The notes: generated by a model from the letters alone, not told the origin. A stretch of DNA of 64,000 bases from Tribonema minus (GCA_017506865.1 JAFCMP010000168.1:1054001-1118000), one strand, 5' to 3'; counted from the stretch's first letter, positions 20,463 through 31,700 are shown. Translations and numbers: made by a program.

Positions 20463-22506
20463 TGCCAGCGCCGCCACTTCTTCCGCCGGCGCTAGCGCCG
20501 ATGTTGAAGTTGGCGTGCAGTCAGCCGCCCTTGACACCACCGACGCAGCCGTCAGCGCCGCCGCTTCGCCCGCCGGCACCAGCCCCGACGTTGAAGTTAG
20601 CACGCAGCCGGCCGTCCTTGGCACCGCCGGCGCCGATGGCGTCGGCCGCTCCGCCAGCACTTCTGAGCCCGCTGCCGCCGCCGACCCTCCCTCTTCGCCA
20701 GCCCCATCGGACAGCAGCAGCGCGCCCATGCCGTCCGCTGCCGCCTCTAGCGTCGCAGACGCTGGCGGCGCGGACTTCATCAACGACGCGGACTTCACCG
20801 CCTCAGCGGAAGGCGACGGCGACTCCAGCGCGCCCGCAAGCTACGCCAGCCTGCCTGGCCTTACGTTAGAGCGCCTTCGCGAACTTCAAGCCGCTGACGC
20901 CGCCGCCGGCCCCATACTGCGACAGCTCGCCGGCGACTCTACTGCTCAGTCATCTGCCGTCGGTGACGCTCCCACTTCTGCCGCCGCCGAACTCGCCAAC
21001 TACCGTCTCAGTGACGATGGCGTATTATTCCGCGTGGACATGGAGCAGTCAACAGTGTACAGCAACGACAGGGAGCGCGTTACTCTCTTTGTGCCTCAGG
21101 TTTTGGTCTTCACAGTGCTCACCGCCACCCACGACGACCACGTCTCCGGCGGCCACATGGGCGCGGAGGTCACGCTGCGCCGCGTTCGCGCCAAGTACTA
21201 CTGGCCCACGCACCGCGCCGATGTATTGCGCTGGTGCGACACGTGCATTACGTGTCAGCGCACCAAGACCCCCCACCGCAAGGCGCAACTCCCCTCCGGC
21301 ACGCTCAACACTACACTGGAGCCGCGCCAAGGCCTCCACATCGACCTTATGGGCCCCTTTCAGCCGTCCGCTGATGGCAGCCTATACGTATGCGCACTGG
21401 TGGACCCCTGCACGCGCTTCCGCGTCAACACCGGCATACCAGGCAAGGCGCCCCGCCACGTCGCTCAGCGCATCGTGGACTACTGGGTGGCCTACTTTGG
21501 CGTGCCGCGGTACCTGCACTCGGACCAAGGTACGGAGTTCGTCAATGACGTCATTCGCGAGCTTTGCGACCTGCTCGGCATCGACCAGACCACCACCACG
21601 CCGTACCGCCCCCAGGCCAACGCCATCGTGGAGCGCGGCAATGACGTACTCGGCAATATAATGCGCGTACACGCCCTGCGTCACCCTCAGCATTGGGACC
21701 GGCTACTGTTCGCGCACTCCCTCGCCGCCAACACCGCGTACCGCCGCTCGGTCTTTGAGTCGCCATTCTTCCTCCACATGGGCTTTCATCCGCGTCTTCC
21801 CGTCGACATCATCTTGGGCGAGCCCGCGCCGCCTACTTCCAGCGACTACCGCCGCGAGCTTCAGTCAACACTGCAGGAGGCATACGAGCTGCTACGCCGC
21901 AACAGCGAGGCCCTACAATGCCGCCTTGACGCTGACGCCGCCTTGCTCGACATACCTACCTACTCAGTTGGCGACCGCGTCTGGGTGGCCGCCGTACCGG
22001 ACCCCAAAATCGCCGTCGCGCCCAAGCTTCAGTCGGACTGGGCAGGCCCTTTTGAGGTGCTGCGCGTCATCGACCCCATATGTGTTGAAGTACGCATGTC
22101 CGCCAACGCTACCACCGGCACGCGCTTCCACATCGCGCACGTCCGCCGCTACGCTGACGGCGAGCGCCCATCGCCGCTCACGGAGAGCGACTTTGTCTAC
22201 ATGGGCCGCCCCCTACTCACGGTTCACGCGCCACGCACGCCTGGCCGCACCGACGGCGCCGACGCCGACGTCGCCTGTACGTTGGACCCGTCCGTCGCCG
22301 TCGAGGCCATCGTGGCGCGCAAGCCTGGGCGTGGACGTGCCGCCGACGGCAACCAAGTCTACCAAGTCCGCTACTTCGGCGACCTCAGCGGCACTGACTG
22401 GCTCAGCCGTCGTCACCTCATCAACCGTGGCCTTCACGACATGGTCACCGCGTTCGACACGCGTTTCGCGCTTCCCGAGCCCATCAACCTCGACACCCGC
22501 GCCTGA
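20463..22506 (+). CDS. Integrase and chromodomain region of the outer element
   Basis: This is the part of the outer pol region that lies downstream of the inner element. After an Ala/Ser/Pro-rich stretch come an HHCC zinc-binding module (HDDHVSGGHMG ... CDTCITCQR, about 21130-21260) and the DDE catalytic core, with HIDLMGPF, YLHSDQGTEF and NAIVERGNDVLG (about 21330-21690). An SH3-like C-terminal domain around 21960-22170 carries YSVGDRVWVAAV. A chromodomain-like module lies at about 22280-22420 (VEAIVARK ... VYQVRYFGDLSGTDWLSRRHL). Chromodomains in this position steer integration to marked chromatin in chromoviruses. Stop codon at 22504-22506. Confidence 0.88.
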
Positions 22507-22865
22507 GCCAAGAACTTCAAGAGGCGTTGGAGGGGGGCGTCGCCGCGCACGCGCTAAGTACATGCCGCACTCCGCCGCATGTCTGTTGTTTTGCACTCCA
22601 TGTGCAATGTAGTGTGTCGCGCGCCGCGCGCGCGCGCGTTTCATACAGCTTGGCTGTTCAATGTTAGCAGCATCGCCGCCCTATTGGCCGCTTTGCGTAC
22701 ATGCAGCTTTTGCTGTTAGGTGTCAGCAGCATCGCCGCCCTATTGGCCGCTTTGCAATGTGGTGCTATTGTGACACCGTTTGAGTAACTGTAAGGGAGGG
22801 GGGAGCATATTCTTGTGATGCACCACGTTCACACTGGTGTTATCACAGGTACATCAAGGGGGGTA
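22507..22865 (+). other. 3' untranslated part and polypurine tract of the outer element
   Basis: It contains a CG-repeat tract near 22618-22640. A 33-bp direct repeat with core GCATCGCCGCCCTATTGG occurs twice, about 60 bp apart (22670-22760). A G-rich polypurine tract, AAGGGGGG, lies at about 22856-22863, abutting the right LTR, where plus-strand priming is expected. No gene seen. Confidence 0.65.
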
Positions 22866-23289
22866 TGTGGGAATCTGCCCCTTTATCCGCCCCACAACTT
22901 CATCTTTCAACTTCCGCAACTGCCATCTACCGTTGGTACAGTTGCCCACCACGAGGCCCACTACTTTGGCACCCTTGGTGTGGTGTAACTGCCACCTATG
23001 ATTGGTTAGTTGTCTACCAATCAGGCCCACCACTCTGGCCCTGGGTGTGCCCACACTGGCTCTCTAAGTTGCCAACTGTTTGCAGCAGCTCTCCTCTGCT
23101 CCCTTGCAATGCAATCACTCTTAACCTGCAACACGACAGTGTCAGACTTTGCAACCCTGCCCTGCCTTGCCAACCTGGAGTCAACAAGTGGCCTGCTGTT
23201 TTTCGCCTACAGCAGAGTGTGGGCTGACCTACAACTGGTCTGGCCATCACACACTCTGTATTTTGGGGCTTAAAACAGCCTACCCCACA
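22866..23289 (+). repeat. Right LTR of the outer retrotransposon
   Basis: A 424-bp copy of 1500-1937 starting TGTGGGAATC and ending CCCCACA, followed by the target duplication TTGT at 23290-23293. The right flank is the reversed 3' tail of an R2-like LINE, so the element landed at the edge of an older LINE fragment. Confidence 0.95.
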
Positions 23290-23420
23290 TTGTACTTTTT
23301 ATTAATTCTCGCTCAGGGCGCGAAAAAGCCCAGATGATTGGCATCTAGCTGTAAGGAATCTACTTTTATTATATTCCACTTGTGGCTGTGGAAATGCCAT
23401 GTTGTACTTTTTATTAATTG
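23290..23420 (-). mobile_element. Reversed 3' tail fragments of an R2-like LINE
   Basis: 23290-23361 is the reverse complement of the LINE 3' end present at 25215-25290 (AATAAAAAGTACAAG tail, then GCGCGAAAAAGCCC on the plus strand here). 23404-23420 repeats only the extreme tail. Between them lies a 46-bp sequence (23361-23406) also found at 25531-25576. Confidence 0.8.
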
Positions 23421-23778
23421 TACCTGAACGGCACATACGGCTGTTCAGCATGCAGATGCATGCACAACAACATGTGTGATGCCGTAAGCAGCAGTACTGC
23501 AATTGCATAGCGTTAGGCATGTATGCACTGCAGTGCAGGCAGGGATCGCAATGGCCGCCCATTCACGCACCAGCATTGTACCGCAGCTCACACGACAATC
23601 AAATGACACTCCATGCCCATCGCGCTGGTCGATTTATGGAGCAGCATGTTTGTTCTACAAGACTACCTTGTCAGTTCCTCTGATTCATGATGCTCAGCAG
23701 GTATGAGCATGGCTCTAGGTTCGATGTCTCTGCCAGGTCCATACCTTGCAGCCAAGGGTACAAGTAGGCATACAAACA
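23421..23778. other. Non-coding stretch between LINE fragments
   Basis: No gene recognised. It is AT-richer than neighbouring DNA. A TACAAGTAGGC site at 23759-23769 matches the junction at which the LINE copies to the right are joined. Confidence 0.5.
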
Positions 23779-23950
23779 TGGAGGAGGACGTAGGGGAGGA
23801 CCCCGAGATGCCATTTGGCGGCGGCGGCGTTTGAGTGGTTGTCGTTGCGACACTTTCAGACTGTCATACGACATGTAGATTCCTTACAGCTAGATGCCAA
23901 TCATCTGGGCTTTTTCGCGCCCTGAGCGAGAATTAAATAAAAAGTACAAG
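23779..23950 (+). mobile_element. 5'-truncated R2-like LINE copy (3' end only)
   Basis: Nearly identical to 25127-25290. It covers the last 17 codons of the LINE protein with its stop, the 3' UTR and the tail AATAAAAAGTACAAG. A further 39-bp tail-only copy follows at 23951-23989. Confidence 0.85.
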
Positions 23951-23989
23951 TTTTTCGCGCCCTGAGCGAGAATTAATAAAAAGTACAAG

Positions 23990-25291
23990 TAGGCAGAGGT
24001 GGCGCGCCTGCCCCTCATGCAGACGATCGCCACAGCTGCCACATCTCTACGTGCAGCAACAGGTGACAAGCTGGAACATATACTGCCACCAGCGCTAACG
24101 CCACTGCAGCAGCAACCACCTACGCAGCAGCCGCCGCTGCGGCCGACAGCAGGTGGTGGCACTGGTGCGGATGCTGCTTGCGTACTTGACGCCAGTGCTC
24201 TGCAGTTGCAGTGTAGCCTGAAGCGCCCCAATCAGAGTGCGCTTGCAGATGCCGTCGCTACCGAGCTTGCAGATAAGGTGGAGGCGGACCTGCAACAGCT
24301 GCCGCAGGGCACGCAACGCACGCAAGCACTTGCTCGATTCCGGTCGCAGCGCCACATGCACTCGATCGGCATGGCATTCCTCAACGAGCCCATGTACTCC
24401 ACAACGGCTTCGTTCGATGGCCTATCCTGGCAGCTGGCCGTCAAACGCGCCATCGGAGTAGAGGAGCAGACGGCAGGCTGCAAGCTGTGCGGGAAGTCGC
24501 CGGGCGGCACCCTGCATGCACGGCTGTGTCAAGCGCCACGCGTCAAGGCGCACGACACCATTGTCCACAATAGCGTCAAGAGGGCCACGCAGCGCCTCCT
24601 GCGGCAATACCTCAAAACGGGACTGGTGGACGAGGACTACACGCCGTTTCTGGGGTCCGCCGGGCCGCCGGGGAGTCGCAGGATGGACATCGTGCTGCCT
24701 GCCGACGCCTTCCCGGTGACCGGCTACGACGACCCGACACGCCACCTACCGCTCATGGTGGACGTTACCTGCTTCGAGGCACAGGTGGCGTCGCGGGCGG
24801 CGAAGACTGCAGCAGACCCCGAGCGATGCTGCCGCGACCAAGAGGCCGCCAAAACTACCCACTATTCTGGTCATTATGATCAGAATTGCTACAAACTTGC
24901 CACATTGGCAATAGGGTCATTTGGCAGCATCGGGGAGCAGGGGCGGAAGCTGCTGGAGGCTGTGGCGACGGAGTATGCCAGCAGGATGTCAGTGCCCGGA
25001 GGAGCGCGCCCTAAAGCTCTCAAGGGCATCGCCCTGGCGCGCTTACGCTCGGCACTGTCGGCAGCGCTCCACATGGCGTACTCTGGCCGTGTCATGACAC
25101 ACATGGCAGAATCCAGGGGGGGGGGGCACATGGAGGAGGACGTAGGGGAGGACCCCGAGATGCCATTTGGCGGCGGCGGCGTTTGAGTGGTTGTCGTTGC
25201 GACACTTTCAGACTGTCATACGACATGTAGATTCCTTACAGCTAGATGCCAATCATCTGGGCTTTTTCGCGCCCTGAGCGAGAATTAATAA
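23990..25291 (+). mobile_element. R2-like LINE, 5'-truncated, with C-terminal endonuclease domain
   Basis: An open frame of about 395 codons (23999-25186) lacks the reverse transcriptase and keeps the C-terminal part of a single-ORF, R2-type LINE protein. A zinc knuckle CKLCGKSPGGTLHARLC is followed by an HN motif (IVHNSVKRATQRLL) and by a restriction-like endonuclease fold, seen as RRMDIVLP and LMVDVTCFE (PD-(D/E)xK-type acidic residues). The 3' UTR is about 85 bp and ends AATAAAAAGTACAAG. The 5' junction is TACAAG-TAGGC, the same sequence as the tail of the preceding copy. The frame has no stop, so this fragment is young. Confidence 0.8.
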
Positions 25292-25302
25292 AAAGTACAA
25301 GT

Positions 25303-25472
25303 AGGAGGACGTAGGGGAGGACCCCGAGATGCCATTTGGCGGCGGCGGCGTTTGAGTGGTTGTCGTTGCGACACTTTCAGACTGTCATACGACATGTAGA
25401 TTCCTTACAGCTAGATGCCAATCATCTGGGCTTTTTCGCGCCCTGAGCGAGAATTAATAAAAAGTACAAGTA
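25303..25472 (+). mobile_element. 5'-truncated R2-like LINE copy (3' end only)
   Basis: Repeats the last codons, 3' UTR and AATAAAAAGTACAAG tail of the preceding copy, joined head-to-tail through TACAAGTAGG. It is almost identical to 23779-23950 and to 25127-25290. Confidence 0.85.
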
Positions 25473-25521
25473 GGCCAACATTCCCACATGCCATTGGGTC
25501 CTTGTCCAAATTGATGACTCT

Positions 25522-26211
25522 ACAAAATTGTACTTTTATTATATTCCACTTGTGGCTGTGGAAATGCCATGTTGTAGGTGTGTCGCCTTGTTCTCACTCT
25601 TGGATGTAGCATGCAAAGCTTGCACGCCACACCCCGCCCCCCACATCACCCCCAACAAAGCACCCGCAAGCGACTGTCCCCCACATACTAGCAGGGATAC
25701 CAAACAAAGCTACAAGACTCTCCCCCCACAGACAGACCCGTCTTAGGGCCACCCAGCTCCACGCAGACTCCATCTCAAAGTTTTCATGCAGGCCAAGGTC
25801 ACCATAATGGGCCCTGAACTGGAGATTGTGGCTATCTACGTGAACCCCGATATCATAAAGATAAGCAGAGGGAGTCACTGGGCGCCAGGCGCTGACGCTA
25901 GAAAGAAAGGCTATATAACTAAGCAAAGCATCGCCTCCTTGATGAGCGGGACGGTGGTTCACCGGGCCTCCCATATCACCCCCAACAAAGCATCCGCAAG
26001 CGACTGTCCCCCACACACTAGCAGGGATACCAAACAAAGCTGCAAGACTCTCCCCCCACAGACAGACCCTTCTAAGGGCCACCCAGCTCCACGCAGACTC
26101 CATCTCAAAGTTTTCATGCAGGCCAAGGTCACCATGATGGGCCCTGAACTGGAGATTGTGGCTATCTACGTGAACCCCGACAAAATTGTACTTTTATTAT
26201 ATTCCACTTGT
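25522..26211. repeat. 330-bp direct duplication bounded by a 32-bp repeat
   Basis: 25641-25850 and 25971-26180 are about 95% identical at a fixed offset of 330 bp. The pair is bracketed by the 32-bp sequence starting ACAAAATTGTAC at 25522-25553 and 26180-26211. A minus-strand frame is open through both copies, but its protein is just the same segment twice and I do not recognise it. It is probably the remains of a mobile element. Confidence 0.6.
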
Positions 26212-26260
26212 ACTTTTTTATTACTTCTCGATCAGGGCGTGAAAAGCCCAGATGATGGTC
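26205..26260 (-). mobile_element. Diverged reversed LINE 3' tail
   Basis: The sequence from CTTGTAC through GAAAAGCCCAGATGAT matches, with several differences, the reverse complement of the LINE 3' UTR at 25240-25290. It is older than the copies further left. Confidence 0.6.
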
Positions 26261-27062
26261 TAACTTGATGCTGCTGTACGGAATCTAATTACATGTTAGT
26301 GGGCGAATTTTTGGTGTACTGGGGCAGCTCTCGACAAATTAAACTTAGGGCTAGGGTTGCGCGCGCCAAGCCGCGCAACCCTAGCCCTAGAAGATGCACA
26401 AAATTTCACATACTTTGTAGCACCATAACTCTTGACTGCTGTGCCTGCACCAAAGTTAGATTGTGTTAATGGTAGATGATATGAGTCCCTTTGCCCCTCA
26501 TACACACAGACCAGAATTTCAAGCACGTTTTCGGTCATGCTTTGCAGCAGCAAGCTGCTGCGCATAGTTTGCAAACGAGAGTATTTATCATGTGACTGCA
26601 ACATGAGAGAGTGCATCCACGAATTGCTCATTGACCTCTGCAGCACTTTGCCAAGCCCAGGCCCCGCAAAGCCGTGCTTGCACCTGCAATGACGATGCTC
26701 GTTCAATGCAACGAAAGATTGGAGGGTCTCGTCATACATTCCGGATGAATGTTAACCTAACTTAGCAAGCAGTCACTGTGTCACTGTGGGGAAACTTGCT
26801 GCATGTGGTCATGTTGTTGATGTTACTCAACAACATCCTCTCCCACATGGTTGTGCCAGCAGACAAAACGCACAATTGCAAGATCCATGCAGGAATGATC
26901 CATGTATCATGATGATACACAGGAGCAGGCACAGTCTTGCACAGCAACAATAGGGCACCAGCAGTGAACCAGTCTGTCCACTTCCCAGCCAGCCAGGGCT
27001 CAGCCGTTTTCAGCCAACGGATGTCATGGGCTCTGCTACGCTGCCGCCATTCGCACTGGCAG
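26261..27062. other. Intergenic stretch with a perfect hairpin
   Basis: No gene recognised. At 26347-26388 a 17-bp arm (AGGGCTAGGGTTGCGCG) and its exact reverse complement flank an 8-nt loop. Open frames on the minus strand here lack any family motif. Confidence 0.5.
26347..26388. repeat. Perfect 17-bp inverted repeat with 8-nt loop
   Basis: AGGGCTAGGGTTGCGCG at 26347-26363 pairs exactly with 26372-26388 around the loop CGCCAAGC. Confidence 0.9.
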
Positions 27063-27495
27063 GTGTGCGAGCGCGCTGCCAGATAACAGCGCAGGCGCAC
27101 ATGACGCACCCACACCAGATTTGAGCGCAGGCGTGCTTGACGTGTCCTCCGTTAGAAGAGCGTAGATGCGCGACGCCGTGACGTGCTTGCCATTCAACAG
27201 TGCACGCGCACGCGATGCAGGTGCCGCCAGCCTGAGAAGAGTGCGCCTGATGCGCCCACGCGCTGCCAGCCAAGGAAAATTTGCAGGCGCCCTTGATGTG
27301 TCCGCCGCTAAGCACAGCCCAGGCACGATTGCATGTGCCCACAGGCAGAGCCTGGGCGCGCTGACGGGTGGCCGTAATGCGTGCATCGCCAAAAAACACT
27401 GACCGCATGTGATGAGCCCATTGTCCAACCAGCGCAGGTGAACATCACGCACCCGTTGCCCGCATACAGTCCGCATCTTGTAAGCGCAGATCTCA
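27063..27495. repeat. Degenerate tandem repeat, unit about 36-39 bp
   Basis: About eleven diverged units with a recurring GCGCAGGCGTGCTTGACG-like core can be picked out. On the minus strand they read as 12-13 residue units of the ALLSGGHV(T/K) kind, so this may be a decayed repeat protein. Boundaries are approximate. Confidence 0.35.
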
Positions 27496-28793
27496 ATCTC
27501 ACTCTATGTGTGCACTGGACCCACATTGCACCACAGCAACGCGACCTGGTGCGCCACAGCCTGCTGCACGCCCTGCATTCAAAAAGCTGCGCGTGCATGA
27601 GTTCACCCACTTCATGGCTGCGGCTGGGCACCTCAGTTATGCTACTCTTGACATGTGACCAAAGTCCAGTGTGTACCCATTGGTCCCATACATGATCTGA
27701 TGGCGTTGCTGCTCCAAAGATGCCTGCTGCCGAGACCGCAACGACACTTCCTAGCTCCCAATGTTGGCGCTCCTGCAGAATTCAATGTATATACAGGCTA
27801 GGCAATTGGTCCCATGAGATCACCTGCAGGCGAAGCACCATCGCACCTCTTGTTGATGCCACGACGCCATGCTTTGCCTTGCAAAGCGCTTCAGATTTTG
27901 CTGCCAGCCACTTTTTTTGTGTGCACCTCGTCCCCTCGCACTGTCCTGCCACTTCCTGCGCATGCCTTCAAGTCAGCTGCCTTTGCAAGCTTCGTCCTCG
28001 TGAGCACACCACCTCGGCTACCGTGCATCACGAGTAGCACAGGCTGACAAGTGCTCGTGCTTGCGACGCTGCTAATAAGCTCGGTGGGGGTGTCAGAAAA
28101 GTGCTTATGCAGAATTTTGGCCTGCGATTGGCCAAGGGGGAAAGGTGCTTATGCAAAATGGAGCTCGCTAATTGGCAGGTGCTTATGCGGATTTGCCCTA
28201 GGGCACCGAGTACTCCCCTGTTAGTGCAAACAAATAGGGCATAGCACTTCAAGCGAATTCAGGTGACGCGCCAATGATGAAACCGTTGGTGGATGAGAGA
28301 GTTGGTGGAGCAAAGCTTGTTTGGCGAGCGATGCTGCAGCGAGGATCTTCATTTGTAACTGTTCTTCAGCAGCAATGCTCCTGCGACTGTCAGCACTGGC
28401 AAAGCAGCCAGTTGAGGCTGAAGCGGCCGAGAACCTGATAGTTGAACTGGAACTGGAGTGCGCATGGAGGAGCAGAGAATAAGAGTGTTGATACGGTGGG
28501 TGCATGCTGTTGTCCGTTCTGCTGAGGCGTGCTGCCATACTGCATCGTTACAGCACGAGCAACATGGCAGCAGGCTCAACTCATCAAGTCAAACATTCAG
28601 TAGGTTTCTGTTCTGTGGGCAGCGCTCTAGGTTTTAGCCTGTGCGGCGCTGCAGACTGCTGGGGCACCGTCCGTGCTGCCTCCGTCAGTGGACTGCTGTG
28701 GCATGTTGCGTCACGAATGAAAACTGACGACAACCACGCGAAAGCTGTCGCTTGCCCTCACGTGCTGCTGCCCGACTTGGCTCGTCATCACAG
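27496..28793. other. Intergenic region upstream of the kinesin gene
   Basis: No certain gene. GTGCTTATGC occurs three times (28101, 28145, 28179), interleaved with ATTGG (reversed CCAAT) at 28126 and 28171, which looks promoter-like. The kinesin's first exon, carrying the beginning of the motor domain, must lie here but was not identified. Confidence 0.4.
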
Positions 28794-31700
28794 ACCGCGG
28801 CCTCTCAGCGATGCCGAACGGGCAAGGCGGGATGGCAAGTGTATATGGACGCAGGGGGCGCCTGGGGGGATTCGCGTGGGAGAGGCGCCACCAGGGGTGG
28901 ACAGGAGTTTTAGATTCGATCACATCTTTGAGGAGACCGATGGCCAGGCTGAGGTGTTTGAGCAGCTGCTGCCGGTGCTGGAAAGCGCACTGGCGGGCTA
29001 CAACGCCACGATTTTCACGTATGGGCAGGTGAGAGGATCTGCGGCCCAGCTGTGCTTCAGTGGATTGTTCAAGCTCTGCCTCGATCACCTGTGTGAGCTG
29101 TGCAGGCATCGGTAATGCGCACACGCTACAGCCTGACACGCTGCTCCGTCGCAACACGCAGTGCAGTACGTTAATGTACTTAGAACATTGTCGACAGCGA
29201 CCCGGAAGCGGTGTAGTCCTGTCAATTGCCACCAGCGGCGGCGGCGCTTTTACGCGCATACGCACTAGCATATCAGGCGTTGCAAGCCCGCAGGTGACTG
29301 TAGAAATGGACGCAGCTGTCTCCGGAACACAGCTGCCGTTCTCTTTGGAGTCTGCGTGCGCGACGCGACGCGAGCTGTTGCATGTGCAGTGCTCTTCGTT
29401 TTGTACATCATGTACTTGAAGTAGCACTCCTGTCAGGAAGAGAGGGTCCCAGTTTGACGTGCTGCTGATGGGGAAGTGCCGCCGTCCCGCCTTGCAAGCT
29501 GGTGGCAAGCGCAACTGCAAGTGCGACGGTGACGCCACGGACGGCACCATGCCCATCTGAACGTTACAGCAATCAAACAACCGTGCCTCACATTATAATC
29601 TAGAAAAGTACATTTTGACATGAGTAGCCGCACTTCCTCACAGCAGCGAGGAGCGGCGCTGCTGCCGGTGCGCACGGCGCAGTCGCTGGCGGTAACCGGG
29701 GGCGGCGCAGCTGGCTCGGGGTACCAGCTTGACACAGCAGCGCAGCGGCAGTTGAGCAGCATGCTGTGCCGCAATCACAGCACCTTCCGATGGGAAAGCA
29801 CTGAGCAATGCCGCTACCACACCTCAACATGCGTGGTGCCGCCGCACGAGTATCCTGAAGGCAGTGGCTTCAAGACGCACCTCAAGTGATCCAGCGAGGG
29901 TCGGATGCCATGTCTCACTGGCGGTGCAGAGAGCACTGTTGCTGGTGCTCTGCACCGCACGTGTCGCGCTGACAGCTCCTGCGCACGCGCCAGCGCTATT
30001 GAAGTTGACGCACCACGACACAGGAGTTCAGGCCGCGCATCTCGCCTTTTGCGGGTGGCGCTGCGGCGCAACTGCACCGGAGGCACGCCGCGCACCCACA
30101 AACTTCCATCAGCACCGACCACAGACAGATGGTCACTTTAATTCCCATGCGCTGCCCGCCCCGCTGCTTGCACGCGCACGCCACCTGCCCGCCTGCTTAC
30201 CCCAGACCGGCACCGGCAAGACCCACACCATGCTCGGCAGCAACCTCTGGGAGCTGGCGGCGGCCACCTACCGGGCGTCCAGCGGCGGCGGCGGCGGCGG
30301 CGCTGCGGCGCTGCCGCCGCCGCCGCCGCCTTCCGTCACGCGGCTCATGAAGCCCGGGGGCCCGGGCGGGCTCATACCGCGCTGTGCGGCGTGGCTGCTG
30401 CAGCGCGCGCACGCGGCGGCGCCGCCGCCCTCCACCGCGCGGCAACGCCGCGGCGACGGCGGCGGCAGCAGCAGCGCGGCGGTGGCGGCGCCGGCGCCGC
30501 TGCGCCTCTCCGCCAGCTACCTTGAGATCTACAACGAGCGCGTGTTCGACCTGCTGGCGCCGCACGCGGACGGTGGCGGCAGCGGCGACGGCGGCAGCAG
30601 CAGCGCTCAACCTGCGCCCCCCGCGGCGCTGGACATCAAGATGGACGGCGAGGGGGGGGTGTATGTCCCCGGCTGCGTGGAGGCGCGCGTGCGGGGGGAG
30701 GGGGACGTGGCGGCGGCGCTGTGGGCGGGCGCGCGCGCGCGCGCCGTCACGGCGACCGACATGAACCTCTACTCCAGCAGGAGCCACACCATCTTCACGT
30801 TCGGGATTGACAGGGGGGGTGGGGAGGGGGGGGGCGGCGGCACGTCGTTCTCCAAGCTGTGCCTCGTGGACCTCGCGGGGAGCGAGAAGGTGTGTTGACG
30901 CGTGCGTGCGGTGTGACGTTCGCTCACTTCGAGGGTGCTTGATCAGCCTCAACGCATCTGTGCAACACCGACTGCATCTGTTTGCAGATATGACTCCTCA
31001 GTGCTCAACATGTCCACACACCTCACTGCATACGCGCCTGTTACCCAATCATGATTCTGTCTCCTGCCCACGGCACCCCTGCCGCCGCTGCTGCCGCCGT
31101 CGTGCACCGCAGTGGAACGTGTTCCGCAGCAACCATCACATTCACCACGAGCAGGCCTGCACATACCCGCATGTACTGCGTCATAACACCACGCCCCGCC
31201 CGCCGCTGCCGCTGCCGCCGCCACCGCCGTTTCGAATCGCAGTGGGACGTGTTCCGCAGCGACACGCTGAGCCGCGCGCGCATCCGCGAGATGACGGCCA
31301 TCAACGTCAGCCTCAGCAGCCTCGGCAACTGCATCGCCGCGCTGCAGCAGCCGGGGCGCACGCACGTGCCGTACCGCGACGCCAAGCTCACGCGCCTGCT
31401 GCAGGTGAGTGCTGCCGCGCGAGCGCTGCCGCGCAGCATGCTTCAAAAGCTCGAAATTGAGCATGTACATGTGTGTTCATGCGCGCGTGCCGTACCACGA
31501 CGCCAAGCTCACGCGCTTGCTGCAGGTGAGAGCGCTGCCGCCCAGGGCATACTTCTGAAGTATGTATGTATGTAGGTGTGCATATATTTCAAGCTGTACA
31601 TATGTATGTGCGTGTGCATGCGTGCACGCGTGCCGCGCTGTGGCGCCAGACTTGTGCCGCTGCTGCAGGCGAGCGCTGCTGCTCGGCGCGTATGTATGTA

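Larger units (their letters stand above)
1500..23289 (+). mobile_element. Outer Ty3/gypsy LTR retrotransposon with DNA methyltransferase
   Basis: The element is flanked by LTRs that begin TGTGGG and end CCCACA, and by a 4-bp target duplication TTGT (1496-1499 and 23290-23293). Order of parts: LTR, primer site, Gag, protease, reverse transcriptase, RNase H, cytosine-C5 methyltransferase, integrase with chromodomain, polypurine tract, LTR. A second LTR element (8464-20458) is inserted in its pol region, so its own DNA is about 9.8 kb. By eye the two LTRs differ by about six substitutions and one 14-bp indel over about 424 aligned bases. That implies a fairly recent insertion, older than or similar in age to the inner one. 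RT, RNase H, protease and integrase order place it in Ty3/gypsy (Metaviridae-type), and the chromodomain suggests a chromovirus-like member. It is interrupted by the inner element and otherwise looks nearly whole. Confidence 0.93.

Noticed and set aside
25594-26103. A 169-codon minus-strand frame with repeated SWVALRRVCLWGESL
   Set aside because: It consists of one segment read twice through the 330-bp duplication; no family match and no independent support as a gene.
30197-30952. A 251-codon minus-strand Arg/Ala-rich frame
   Set aside because: Shadow of the kinesin exon with P-loop and switch motifs on the plus strand.
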